Shown one piece after another: positions 41,820 through 50,001 of a stretch of DNA of 64,000 bases (position 1 is the first letter of the stretch; each line of letters opens with the position of its first letter). The translations under genes and the position numbers were made by a program. Below the pieces are notes generated by a model. The model was not told where the DNA came from, searched no databases, and was given only the letters and a program-made list of their open reading frames with translations. The stretch is taken from positions 186,001 through 250,000 of the forward strand of contig JBCBKP010000002.1 of assembly GCA_038521625.1 (NCBI GenBank), in the 5' to 3' direction. This DNA comes from JBCBKP01 sp038521625. GTDB taxonomy: Bacteria; Planctomycetota; Phycisphaerae; Phycisphaerales; UBA1924.

Positions 41820-42437
41820 ATGGGCACCGCACCGCACGCCTCGAGATCCAGGTCGGCCCTCGCCGGTGCCGCCGGCGTCGGCGCGGGCGGCTTCCTGCTC
41901 GGCGTCGTCGCAGCGGCCACCGCGCTGGTCATCCTCCGCTCGCCCGAACCCCCCGCGCCCGGTGAACGCATTCAGATCACCAGCGACCCGCAGGTCCGCG
42001 CCCAGGCCGAACAGATCGCCCGCGACGCCGTCGACGCCGAGCTCACCCGCTTCGCCGCCGAGGCCCGTCGTCTCGCCGAGAGCGAACTCGCGCGTGTCGC
42101 CGCCGCCGGACGCTCTCTCCAGCAGGACGTCACCCTCGCCGAACGCGACCAGGCTCCCGCGAGCGCGTACGCGGCGCCCGAACCCCAGATCCGAGCGGTC
42201 TCGCTCCTCGAGCCGGCGGATCCGACCGAGCCCGACGGGACTCTCCGGATCAGGGTCAATCGCGCCGAGCCCGCCGAGCTCGAGCTTCTCCCCGGCATCG
42301 GCCCCGCGCTCGCGGGCCGCATCATCGAGTCCCGACGCCTCGACGGCCCGTTCCGATCGCTCGCAGACCTCCAGCGCGTCCGCGGCATCGGTCCGCGCAC
42401 CGCCGAGTCGCTGGACGGTCTCGTCGCCTTCGACTGA
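41820..42437 (+). CDS. Membrane-anchored helix-hairpin-helix protein (ComEA-like C-terminus)
   Basis: This 205-residue protein has one transmembrane helix near the N-terminus (about 14-40), a helical Glu/Arg/Ala-rich middle that may form a coiled coil, and a ComEA-type double helix-hairpin-helix DNA-binding domain at the end: RVNRAEPAELELLPGIGPALAGRIIESR and FRSLADLQRVRGIGPRTAESL. ComEA proteins bind incoming DNA in natural competence. Other competence genes are not visible, so uptake is only one possibility. It precedes mfd by 33 bases on the same strand. Confidence 0.85.
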   Translation: MGTAPHASRSRSALAGAAGVGAGGFLLGVVAAATALVILRSPEPPAPGERIQITSDPQVRAQAEQIARDAVDAELTRFAAEARRLAESELARVAAAGRSLQQDVTLAERDQAPASAYAAPEPQIRAVSLLEPADPTEPDGTLRIRVNRAEPAELELLPGIGPALAGRIIESRRLDGPFRSLADLQRVRGIGPRTAESLDGLVAFD

Positions 42438-42470
42438 GCCGCCGCCCGCCCCGCGCGCCTTCAATCGCCC

Positions 42471-45400
42471 GTGCCAGCGCGAAAGGCCGCCCCGGCGACC
42501 GACGCGATCATCGAATCCCCCCTCTCGGCCATCGCCGGGTCGGCCCCTCTGCGCGCCCTCGCCGCCGCCCTCGAGGACCGAAATCGCATCGCAGCCGTCG
42601 GGGCCTCGGGCTCCTCGACGCCCCTGCTCGCCGTCGCGGTCGCCCGCGCGATCTCACGCCCCGTCCTGCTCGTCGTTGCCCACCTCGACGAGGCCGACGA
42701 GATCGACGCCGAGCTCGAGTCCGAGGGCGTCGAGCGCGTCCTCCTCCCCGCCCTGCAGGCCCTCCCCGGCGAGTCCGCCGTCGCCGCCGACCTGCTCGTC
42801 TCCCGACTGACCGCGCTCCGGCGCATCCGAGCCCTCCCCGCCGCGCTGCCGTCGGTCGTCGTCGCCCCGATCCACGCCCTCATGCAGCTCGCGCCCCCGC
42901 CCGAGAGCGCCGCCGACCTCGTGCTGCCCATCGCCCGGGGCGACGAACGCCCGCCCGCCGACATCGTCGATTGGCTCGCCGAGGCCGGCTACCGCCGCGT
43001 CGACGCGATCGAAGAGCCCGGAGAGTTCGCCCAGCGCGGCGGCATCCTCGACATCTTCTCCCCGGGCGACGCCCCGCCCGTCCGCCTCGACTTCTTCGGC
43101 GACGAGATCGACCGCATCACCGAGATCGACCTCGACACCATGGGCTCCGACAGGGCCATCGACGCGGTCGATCTCGTCACCGCGAGGCCCGAGAGGGCGC
43201 TCGACCGGAGCACGGTCAGCCCGATCGAGATGATGCCCGCCGAGACGGCCGTCCTCCTCGCCGAGACCATCGAGGTCGTCGAGCAGGGCCGCGGCTACTA
43301 CGAACGCGCGACCGACGCCGGCGCGATCGAGGGCCCGCCCAAGGTCCTCGCGCGACTCGAGGCCCGCGCCCGAGGCTTCGCCGAGATCAACGCGTTCTCG
43401 ACCGGCTCCGGCGGCCAGCGGATCGACCTGCCGGTCTCGCCCCTGCCCGAACTCAGTCGCGATGCTTCCGAGGCGACCGCCGAACTCGCGCAGATGTCGA
43501 CCGAGCGCGCCGTCTTCGTCGCCTGCCAGAATGAGATCGAGCTCAAGCACCTCGCGGAGCTGGCGGCCGAGCACGCCCCGGACGCCCCGATCCGCGCCCT
43601 TCCCAGATACGTCCACCGCGGATTCGTCTTCGCGGACGCCGGCGAGCCGGGCGCGCTCGCGGTCGTGCCCTATCACGAGCTCCGTCACCGATTCGAGGCC
43701 AAACGCAGGCCCGCCCGCCTGCGCGCCGGCCGCGCGATGGACACCTTCATCGATCTCGCGCCCGGCGACTTCGTCGTCCACCAGGACCACGGCATCGCCA
43801 GGTTCGTCGGTCTCGAGCTGCTCCCGCTTCGGGCCAAGAAGCAGATCGGGCCGAAGTCATCCGGCGCGAAGACCAGGCAACGCAAGGGCGAGGAGCTCCA
43901 GGAGTACCTCACGCTCGAGTTCGCCGGCTCCAGCCGCCTGCACGTGCCCGCGAACCAGATCGACCTCGTGCAGAAGTACGTCGGCGGTTTCTCCGGCAAG
44001 CCACCGCTCTCCACGGTCGGCGGCTCCAAGTGGAAGAACGCCAAGGCCAAGGTCACCGAGTCGGTCCGGGACCTCGCCGCCGAGATGCTCCGCGTCCGCG
44101 CCGCACGCCAGCACCTGCCCGGCGTCCGCTTCCCCGCCGACACCGGCTGGCAGCGCGAGTTCGAGGACGACTTCCCCTACCAGGAGACCGAGGACCAGCT
44201 CGCCGCGCTCGTCGAGATCAAGAAGGACATGCAGCACGCGCGCCCGATGGACCGCCTGATCTGCGGCGACGTCGGCTTCGGCAAGACCGAGCTCGCCATC
44301 CGCGCCGCGTTCAAGGCCTGCGAGTTCGGCAAGCAGGTCGCCGTGCTCGTCCCGACCACCGTCCTCGCCGAGCAGCACCACCAGACCTTCCGCTCACGCT
44401 TCGCCGACTACCCCTTCCGCGTCGAATCGCTCAGCCGTTTCCGCAACACCAAGGAGATCAACGCCACCCTCGCCGCCGCGCGAAAGGGCCAGGTCGACGT
44501 CATCATCGGCACCCACCGCCTGCTCTCCAAGGACGTCCGATTCGCCGACCTCGGGCTGGTCATCGTCGACGAGGAACAACGATTCGGCGTCGAGCACAAA
44601 GAGAGGCTCCTCCAGCTCCGCACCACCGTCGACATGCTCACGCTCAGCGCCACGCCCATCCCGCGCACGCTGCACATGTCGATGCTCGGGCTCCGCGACA
44701 TCTCCTCGCTCACCACCGCCCCGCGCGACCGACGCGCCATCGTCACCGAGGTCATCCCCTACAACGCCCAACGCATCAAACGCGCCATCGACCGCGAGCT
44801 CGCGCGAGAGGGACAGGTCTACTACATCCACAACCGCGTCCACGACATCCGGACCGTCGCCGACGATGTCCAGAAGCTCGCGCCCGACGCCAAGATCGTC
44901 GTCGGGCACGGCCAGATGCAGCCCGCCGAGCTCGAGAGCGTCATGCTCAGATTCATGCGACGCGAGGCCGACATCCTCGTCGCCACCACCATCGTCGAGA
45001 GCGGCATCGACAACCCCACCGCCAACACCATCGTCATCGACGACGCCGACCGCTTCGGCCTCGCCGACCTCCACCAGCTCCGCGGCCGCGTCGGTCGCTA
45101 CAAGCACCGCGCCTACTGCTATCTCCTGCTCCCGCCCGATCGCCCCGTCAAAGAGGTCGCCCAGAAACGCCTCAAGGCGCTCGAGGAGTACTCCATGCTC
45201 GGCGCCGGATTCAAGATCGCCATGCGCGACCTCGAGATCCGAGGCGCCGGCAATCTCCTCGGCGCCGAACAGTCCGGGCACATCGCCCTCGTCGGCTACG
45301 AGATGTACTGCCAGCTCCTCGAACGCGCCGTCCAGGATCTCAGCCGCGCGCCCGACGACAAGCCCGTCAGCCAGACCACGCTCGACCTCGGCATCGTCGC

Positions 45401-45857
45401 TGCCATCCCGAGGCCCTACATCCCCTCCGACGCACGCCGCCTCGAGGCCTACAGGCGCGTCGCCACCGCCGCGTCGGAACAGGCCCTCGAGCAGGCCCGC
45501 GCCGACCTCACCAGCGCCTACGGCGAGCCGCCCGCCGCCGTCGAACGGCTCCTCGATCTCGCACGCCTCCGCGTCGCCCTCAACGACCTCAGCGTCCGCG
45601 CCCTCGCCGTCCGCGACCCCGACGTCGTCTTCCTCTCGCCGGCGCCCCAGCGCGTCGCCGAGGCGCTCAAGACCGACCGCGACGCGAACGCCGTCCGCGT
45701 CATCGAGGCCGAGCTCGCCCAGACCAACGCCGGCCGCGACGCCGGGGAGCCGATGGCCGAGGTCTACTTCCGGCCGCCCCCGTCGTACCTCGAGCGCGAC
45801 TCGCTCCTCCGCGTCCTCCTCGCGCGTCTTACCGGGCGTTCCCGCCATCCAACCTAA
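42471..45857 (+). CDS. mfd: Transcription-repair coupling factor
   Basis: This is Mfd of 1128 residues, starting at GTG. It removes stalled RNA polymerase and recruits UvrA. Domains in order are: an N-terminal UvrB-like module with ERVLLPALQALPGE and RGGILDIFSPGDAPPVRLDFFGDEID; the RNA polymerase-interacting domain (GDFVVHQDHGIARFVGLE, about 425-445); the translocase motor with Walker A GDVGFGKTEL (near 600), DEEQRFGVEHKE and ATPIPRTLHMSM; motifs V/VI ATTIVESGIDNPTANT and LHQLRGRVGR; and the C-terminal TRCF domain. All motor motifs are intact. The length is close to that of E. coli Mfd (1148). Confidence 0.97.
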   Translation: MPARKAAPATDAIIESPLSAIAGSAPLRALAAALEDRNRIAAVGASGSSTPLLAVAVARAISRPVLLVVAHLDEADEIDAELESEGVERVLLPALQALPGESAVAADLLVSRLTALRRIRALPAALPSVVVAPIHALMQLAPPPESAADLVLPIARGDERPPADIVDWLAEAGYRRVDAIEEPGEFAQRGGILDIFSPGDAPPVRLDFFGDEIDRITEIDLDTMGSDRAIDAVDLVTARPERALDRSTVSPIEMMPAETAVLLAETIEVVEQGRGYYERATDAGAIEGPPKVLARLEARARGFAEINAFSTGSGGQRIDLPVSPLPELSRDASEATAELAQMSTERAVFVACQNEIELKHLAELAAEHAPDAPIRALPRYVHRGFVFADAGEPGALAVVPYHELRHRFEAKRRPARLRAGRAMDTFIDLAPGDFVVHQDHGIARFVGLELLPLRAKKQIGPKSSGAKTRQRKGEELQEYLTLEFAGSSRLHVPANQIDLVQKYVGGFSGKPPLSTVGGSKWKNAKAKVTESVRDLAAEMLRVRAARQHLPGVRFPADTGWQREFEDDFPYQETEDQLAALVEIKKDMQHARPMDRLICGDVGFGKTELAIRAAFKACEFGKQVAVLVPTTVLAEQHHQTFRSRFADYPFRVESLSRFRNTKEINATLAAARKGQVDVIIGTHRLLSKDVRFADLGLVIVDEEQRFGVEHKERLLQLRTTVDMLTLSATPIPRTLHMSMLGLRDISSLTTAPRDRRAIVTEVIPYNAQRIKRAIDRELAREGQVYYIHNRVHDIRTVADDVQKLAPDAKIVVGHGQMQPAELESVMLRFMRREADILVATTIVESGIDNPTANTIVIDDADRFGLADLHQLRGRVGRYKHRAYCYLLLPPDRPVKEVAQKRLKALEEYSMLGAGFKIAMRDLEIRGAGNLLGAEQSGHIALVGYEMYCQLLERAVQDLSRAPDDKPVSQTTLDLGIVAAIPRPYIPSDARRLEAYRRVATAASEQALEQARADLTSAYGEPPAAVERLLDLARLRVALNDLSVRALAVRDPDVVFLSPAPQRVAEALKTDRDANAVRVIEAELAQTNAGRDAGEPMAEVYFRPPPSYLERDSLLRVLLARLTGRSRHPT

Positions 45858-46083
45858 CCGCATCTTGGGGTTCGAAGCCGGTGCATAGACGGTGGAGTGT
45901 CAAGCAGTTGTGTGCCCGGTGATAATATTCGGTGAAGCAGGTCCGAAGATTGAGAAAGGCAGGACCTGCGACGGGCTCGTCCGTAGAGTCACCGAATCCC
46001 CCGATCGAGCCCGGGTGCGCGGGGTCGTCTCGACGGCCCGCCGGCACCGCAATCGGGCCGACCGGGACGGCGAGCCGGACGCC

Positions 46084-46851
46084 ATGATCGACTTCTCAAG
46101 CGAAATCCCGGACCCGCAGCGCCAGACTGCGCCCGGTCCCCCGCCGGAGGCCGATTCCGAGCTGGTCGCCCTGCGCCGCCGCCTCCTCAGAGCCGCCAAC
46201 GTCTCGATCGACATGCTCGAGGCCGCCCTCCACGCCCTCTGGACGCTCGACCACGCCCTCGCCACCGAGATCCGACTCCGCGACGACTCGGTCGACGAGG
46301 AAGAGGTCCTCATCGAACGAGAGTGTCTCCGACTCCTGACCCTCCGCCGCCCGTACGGCCAGGACTTCCGCCTCCTCACGTTCTGCCTCAAGGCCAACGC
46401 CGACATCGAACGCGTCGCCGACCACGCGACCTCCATCGCAAAGATCACGCTCAAGCTCGAGCCCCGCGTCGCCCCCAACTGGCCGACCGCCCTCGTCGAG
46501 CTCGGCGACCGCATCCCGCTCCTCTGCCACACGCTTCTCCGCGCCGTCCTCGACGAGGACGTCGACGCCGCCCAAGAGCTTGTCGACGGCGACGCCGTCA
46601 TCGACACGCTCGACTCGCGCCTCTTCAGCGAGATCACGCAGTGGATCGAGAACGAGCCGGGCTGTGCCGAGCAGGCCCTGCTCACCTACCGCCTCGGCCG
46701 CGAGCTCGAACGTGTCGGCGACCTGATGGCCAACATCGCCGAGGACGTCGTCTACCTGGTCAACGGCGAGATCATCCGCCACCAGAAGGCACGCCGTCGC
46801 AAGCAAGCGCAAGAGCGCGACGCCGATTCCTCGGCGCGCGAATCGGCGTAA
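46084..46851 (+). CDS. PhoU-domain protein
   Basis: This 255-residue all-helical protein has two PhoU-like three-helix bundles. Segments such as DDSVDEEEVLIERECLRLLTLRRP and FRLLTFCLKANADIERVADHATSIAKI are the first repeat, and GDAVIDTLDSRLF ... LLTYRLGRELERVGDLMANIAEDVVYLVNGE is the second, including the R-x2-D-x4-I metal-ligand pattern. PhoU proteins repress the Pho regulon through PhoR and the Pst transporter. No pst or pho gene is in the window, so the partner is unknown. The ATG at 46084 was preferred because the upstream in-frame part is not conserved-looking. A GATAAT hexamer at 45921-45926 may be part of its promoter. Confidence 0.87.
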   Translation: MIDFSSEIPDPQRQTAPGPPPEADSELVALRRRLLRAANVSIDMLEAALHALWTLDHALATEIRLRDDSVDEEEVLIERECLRLLTLRRPYGQDFRLLTFCLKANADIERVADHATSIAKITLKLEPRVAPNWPTALVELGDRIPLLCHTLLRAVLDEDVDAAQELVDGDAVIDTLDSRLFSEITQWIENEPGCAEQALLTYRLGRELERVGDLMANIAEDVVYLVNGEIIRHQKARRRKQAQERDADSSARESA

Positions 46852-46959
46852 GACCCGGCTCGCCCTCGACGCGAACCGAGCCCGCCCAGCTTCACATCCC
46901 CCGACCGCCAAGCACCGGCTTGTTCGCCGGCCAGAACCCCGCTACCTTCGCTCCGTTGT

Positions 46960-47170
46960 CGATGGTGCCGGCGCCCACGGGCGCCGGTGAAAAGGGAAGC
47001 GTGGTGCAAATCCACCGCGGTCGCGCCGCCGTAAAGGGCGAGCATTCCCGACCACGAGCCACTGCCGCGTGAGCGTCTCACCGGCGGGAAGGCGGTCGGG
47101 AATCACGGGAGCAAGCGCACGGGCGAGAGCCCGCACGCCCCGACGCCCGAAGCCGGAAGACCTGCCATCG
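46960..47170 (+). promoter_or_regulatory. Cobalamin riboswitch (B12 element)
   Basis: This leader has all the core blocks of the cobalamin aptamer in the right order. The P1 stem is CGATGG (46960-46965) with CCATCG (47165-47170). The block AAAGGGAAGCGTGGTGCAAA with TCCACCGCGGTCGCGCCGCC follows, then GAGCCACTGCC, GGGAAGGC, and the B12 box AGCCGGAAGACCTGCC (47151-47166). It should fold on adenosylcobalamin or a related cobamide and act on the downstream gene starting at 47335, probably by hiding its ribosome binding site or by termination in 47171-47334, which I cannot resolve by eye. Confidence 0.95.
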
Positions 47171-47334
47171 GTCGTGGTCGGTGTGGCCCTCGCGATCAGG
47201 GTCCCCGGTCGTCGTGTCCGGCGCCCCGCCCGTCCGCGACCCGGTTGCCCTGCGCCCCCGACCTGCATCCATGGCACGCCGCGCCCGCGCGAAACGGGCC
47301 CGGCGGCGGGGCACGCGCTCAGGAGAGACAAGTC
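47171..47334 (+). promoter_or_regulatory. Riboswitch expression platform region and Shine-Dalgarno
   Basis: This 164-base stretch links the cobalamin aptamer to the PEP-CTERM-like gene. An AGGAGA Shine-Dalgarno at 47321-47326 lies nine bases before the ATG at 47335 and decides that start. It is the strongest such site I noticed in the window, as expected for a gene regulated at translation. No T-rich terminator is visible, which also favours translational control. Confidence 0.6.
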
Positions 47335-48072
47335 ATGCGCGCATCGTTCCACAAGGCCGCCGCGGCGGCCGCAATCATCGTCGTGGCCGGCTCGGCCGCA
47401 TCTCAGACCGTCGACCTCAACGACGCCGTCGCCGTCGTCGGATCCGGCTCCAGACAAACGACGGTCGTCGTCGACTTCAACAGCGGGGGGGCGGTCGAGT
47501 CCATCGCCTACGACATCCGCTACGACGGCACCGCGACCGTCTTCGACGCGATCGCCGGGATCGCCGCCGCCGACCCGCGCGCCTTCGCGCAGTTCCAGTC
47601 GTTCGGCTTCGGCGACATCATCGGCGGCTTCGGGTTCGACCTCGACGGCGACGGCTTCGAAGGCACAACCGTCGACGGCGTGCTGACCTCGACCGCGCCG
47701 ATCTTCCGGACGACCGTCGACAACACCGACCCGCTCGACGCGGGCGATCTCTACGAAGAAGGATTCGGGACGCCGGGCAACTTCGAGGGCTTCTGGTCGG
47801 TGTGGGAGGCCGCGGGCGACCCGTTCGACGCCGCCGGGCCCGGCTGGAGCTCGACCTTCGGGATCTCGACCACCGAGCTGCTCGACGGCGGCTACCTCGG
47901 GCTCAACTTCGACACCGACCCCAGCTTCTCGTTCACTGAGACGCCGAGCATCCCCGTCGCGACGGGGCTGACCCAGCTCGTCTTCGCCGATGCCGTCATC
48001 CCCGCCCCGGGGACCGCGGCCGGTTTCGCCGGGCTCGCTCTCGCGGCCGTCCGTCGCCGCCGCCGGGGCTGA
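47335..48072 (+). CDS. Exported protein with PEP-CTERM-like tail, under cobalamin riboswitch
   Basis: This 245-residue protein has an N-terminal signal peptide (MRASFHKAAAAAAIIVVAGSAASQ), a single beta-rich domain and a C-terminal sorting-type tail: VIPAPGTAAGFAGLALAAV followed by RRRRRG, that is a PAP motif, hydrophobic helix and basic end. In the domain, TTVVVDFNSGGAVESIAYDIRYDGTATVFDAI and, later, FEGFWSVWEAAGDP with LLDGGYLGLNFD recall secreted proteins I associate with B12-riboswitch contexts in related phyla, though I cannot confirm this here. The riboswitch implies a cobalamin-related role, most simply capturing corrinoids at the cell surface. No transporter gene (btuB, btuCD) is adjacent. 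Confidence 0.75.
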   Translation: MRASFHKAAAAAAIIVVAGSAASQTVDLNDAVAVVGSGSRQTTVVVDFNSGGAVESIAYDIRYDGTATVFDAIAGIAAADPRAFAQFQSFGFGDIIGGFGFDLDGDGFEGTTVDGVLTSTAPIFRTTVDNTDPLDAGDLYEEGFGTPGNFEGFWSVWEAAGDPFDAAGPGWSSTFGISTTELLDGGYLGLNFDTDPSFSFTETPSIPVATGLTQLVFADAVIPAPGTAAGFAGLALAAVRRRRRG

Positions 48073-48155
48073 ACCGCAACGCATGCCGATCGCGCGACGA
48101 GAGTTGCGCCATCGGATTGGCCTCTGTGCGGCATCAGGACAGGCTGATCGGATTC

Positions 48156-48175
48156 TGTGAAGGATTACCTTCACA
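48156..48175. promoter_or_regulatory. Palindromic operator upstream of marR
   Basis: A perfect 8-bp inverted repeat with a 4-base centre (TGTGAAGG ATTA CCTTCACA) lies 12 bases upstream of the marR -35 hexamer. MarR-family dimers bind symmetrical sites of about this size and often regulate their own operon, so this is the likely MarR operator. Confidence 0.65.
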
Positions 48176-48187
48176 CGGATCCGCGCC

Positions 48188-48216
48188 TTGACTTCGGGCG
48201 GATCAACAAGTTGAAT
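48188..48216 (+). promoter_or_regulatory. Sigma-70-type promoter of the marR-efflux operon
   Basis: TTGACT (48188-48193) and TTGAAT (48211-48216) are separated by exactly 17 bases, matching five and four positions of the housekeeping -35 and -10 consensus. Transcription would start near 48223, about 40 bases before the marR ATG. Confidence 0.6.
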
Positions 48217-48262
48217 CCCTCCCGCCCCGCCGACCGCGGGGCCGTGACCGGGAAGGAGCCCG

Positions 48263-48796
48263 ATGTCGCACCAGGACGATCTCACCGGCAGGCCGAGGGA
48301 CGAGCACGGCAACCCCGAGCCCAACCCCTTGGTAAATCTGATCTTCCAGCTCCAGCACATCATGATGCGCACCGGCGATCGCATGGCCCAGCCCCACGGC
48401 CTGACCGCCTCGCGCTGGATGCTCCTCTGTGCGATCGGCAAGGCTGAGGAGCCCCAGACCATCGCCGAGGTCTCCGAGTGCATCCTGCTGAGCCCGCAGA
48501 ACGTCAGTCGCATGGCCGCCGCGATGGAAGACGAGGGGCTGATCGAACGCTTCAGCAAGCCCGGCGCCGGGCGCGCGGTCTTCGTCCGCCTCACCGAGGC
48601 CGGCCAGGTCGCCAACGAAAGAATGCACACGATCGGCGAGCGCTTCATGGCCAAGTTCCTGGAGGGCTTCGAGCCCGCGCGCGTCGAGACGCTCGTGAGC
48701 GATCTCGGCGAGCTCCTCGAGAACATGAGCCGCATCGAGGCGGCGCTCCAGGCCGATCCCAACGCGCTCGAGACCAACGAGGAGGCGGTCGCTTGA
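48263..48796 (+). CDS. MarR-family transcriptional regulator
   Basis: This 177-residue winged-helix regulator shows the MarR core: HGLTASRWMLLCAI, then EVSECILLSPQNVSRMAAAMEDEGLIERFSKPGAGRAVFVRLTEAG, with the recognition helix LSPQNVSRMAAAMEDEGLI and the beta wing after it. Both flanks are helical dimerisation segments. It lies immediately before an RND efflux pair and overlaps the first of those genes, so it most likely represses them and itself through the palindrome at 48156-48175 until an inducer binds. Confidence 0.93.
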   Translation: MSHQDDLTGRPRDEHGNPEPNPLVNLIFQLQHIMMRTGDRMAQPHGLTASRWMLLCAIGKAEEPQTIAEVSECILLSPQNVSRMAAAMEDEGLIERFSKPGAGRAVFVRLTEAGQVANERMHTIGERFMAKFLEGFEPARVETLVSDLGELLENMSRIEAALQADPNALETNEEAVA

Positions 48797-49998
48797 GAAC
48801 TCTCGCCCAGCTGCTCATGCTGATCACCCTGTCCGCGGCCGCCGCGCCCGCGCTGGCCCAGGGCGGCCCGCCCCCGGCCCGCGTCCGCGTCGACGCCGCA
48901 CGCATCGAGCCCGTCGCCGCGCAGCGCCGCGTCACCGGCGAGATCCGATCGCTGAAGCGTGCCCTGATCGCCGCGCAGGTCGAGGGCCTCGTGCTCGCTA
49001 TCGACCTCGACGAGGGCGACCTCGTGAGCGAGGGCGAGATCATCGCCCGCCTCGACGACGAGCTCGCGCAGCGCGACCGCGACGCGGCACTCGGGCGGCT
49101 CCACTCCGCCCAGGCCATCGCCGAGCAGCGCACCGCCGAGGCCGAACGCGCCGATCGCGATCTGCAACGCGTCGAGTCGATCGCCACCCGCGGCTCCGCC
49201 AACGAGACCGAGCTCGACGCCGCGACCACCGCCAGCCGCGTCGCGATCGCGCGGGCCGCCGAGGCCGCCGCCGACGTCGAGGTCGCCCAGGCCGATCTGG
49301 CGCGATGGTCCCGCATCCTCGCCGACAAGACCATCCGCGCCCCGTTCACCGGGCGCGTCGTCCGCAAGGAGACCGAGATCGGCGAGTGGCTCGCCGAGGG
49401 CGACCCCGTCGTCGAGCTCGTCTCGCTCACCGACCTCGAGGCGCGCATCGACGTGCCCGAGCACCTGCTCTCCCTCCTCGAGGCGGTCGAGGACGAGGTC
49501 CCCGTCAACGTCCCGGGCCTGCAGACCCAGACCTCCGACGGCTTGATCGTCGGACGCGTCATCGGCGTCATCCCCTCCGCCGACCCGCTCGCCAGGCTCT
49601 TCCCGGTCCGCATCTCTCTGCCCAACGAGGACGGCCGCCTCCGCCCGCTGATGAGCGTGACCGCGATGGTGCCGACCGCCGCGGTGAGCACGCGCCTCAC
49701 CATCAACAAGGACGCGCTGCTCCGCGACGACGGCGGCTCGTTCGTCTACATGGCCGCGCCCACGCCCGGCTCAACCGACGGCGGCCCCTCCGCCGGGCCG
49801 ACCCACCAGGCCGTGCCGATGCGCGTCGACGTCCTCTTCGCCGCCGGCAGCCGGCTGGTCGTCCGCGAGGGCGCCCTCCCGCCCGGAGCCCTGCTCCTCG
49901 TCGAGGGCAACGAACGCGTCTTCCCGACGCAGCCGCTGATCCTGCTCGAGCCGCCGCCCGCAGCCCAGCCCGCCCCAGCGCCCGAGGCCGAGGATTAA
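48793..49998 (+). CDS. RND efflux membrane-fusion (periplasmic adaptor) protein
   Basis: This 401-residue adaptor links an inner-membrane RND pump to an outer-membrane channel. The N-terminus is a signal peptide (LLMLITLSAAAAPALAQ). The lipoyl halves are ALIAAQVEGLVLAIDLDEGDLVSEGEIIARLDD and TIRAPFTGRVVRKETEIGEWLAEGDPVVELV, flanking a helical hairpin (about 75-170). The beta-barrel and membrane-proximal domains follow. It starts at a TTG that overlaps the marR stop (TTGA), which implies translational coupling, and ends three bases before the pump gene. No outer-membrane channel gene is in this operon. Confidence 0.92.
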   Translation: MRTLAQLLMLITLSAAAAPALAQGGPPPARVRVDAARIEPVAAQRRVTGEIRSLKRALIAAQVEGLVLAIDLDEGDLVSEGEIIARLDDELAQRDRDAALGRLHSAQAIAEQRTAEAERADRDLQRVESIATRGSANETELDAATTASRVAIARAAEAAADVEVAQADLARWSRILADKTIRAPFTGRVVRKETEIGEWLAEGDPVVELVSLTDLEARIDVPEHLLSLLEAVEDEVPVNVPGLQTQTSDGLIVGRVIGVIPSADPLARLFPVRISLPNEDGRLRPLMSVTAMVPTAAVSTRLTINKDALLRDDGGSFVYMAAPTPGSTDGGPSAGPTHQAVPMRVDVLFAAGSRLVVREGALPPGALLLVEGNERVFPTQPLILLEPPPAAQPAPAPEAED

Positions 49999-50001
49999 GC
50001 C

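Noticed and set aside
45900..45926. Promoter ahead of the PhoU-like gene (TTGTGT / GATAAT)
   Set aside because: The two hexamers are only 7 bases apart, too close for a sigma-70 promoter; only the GATAAT is kept as a weak hint.
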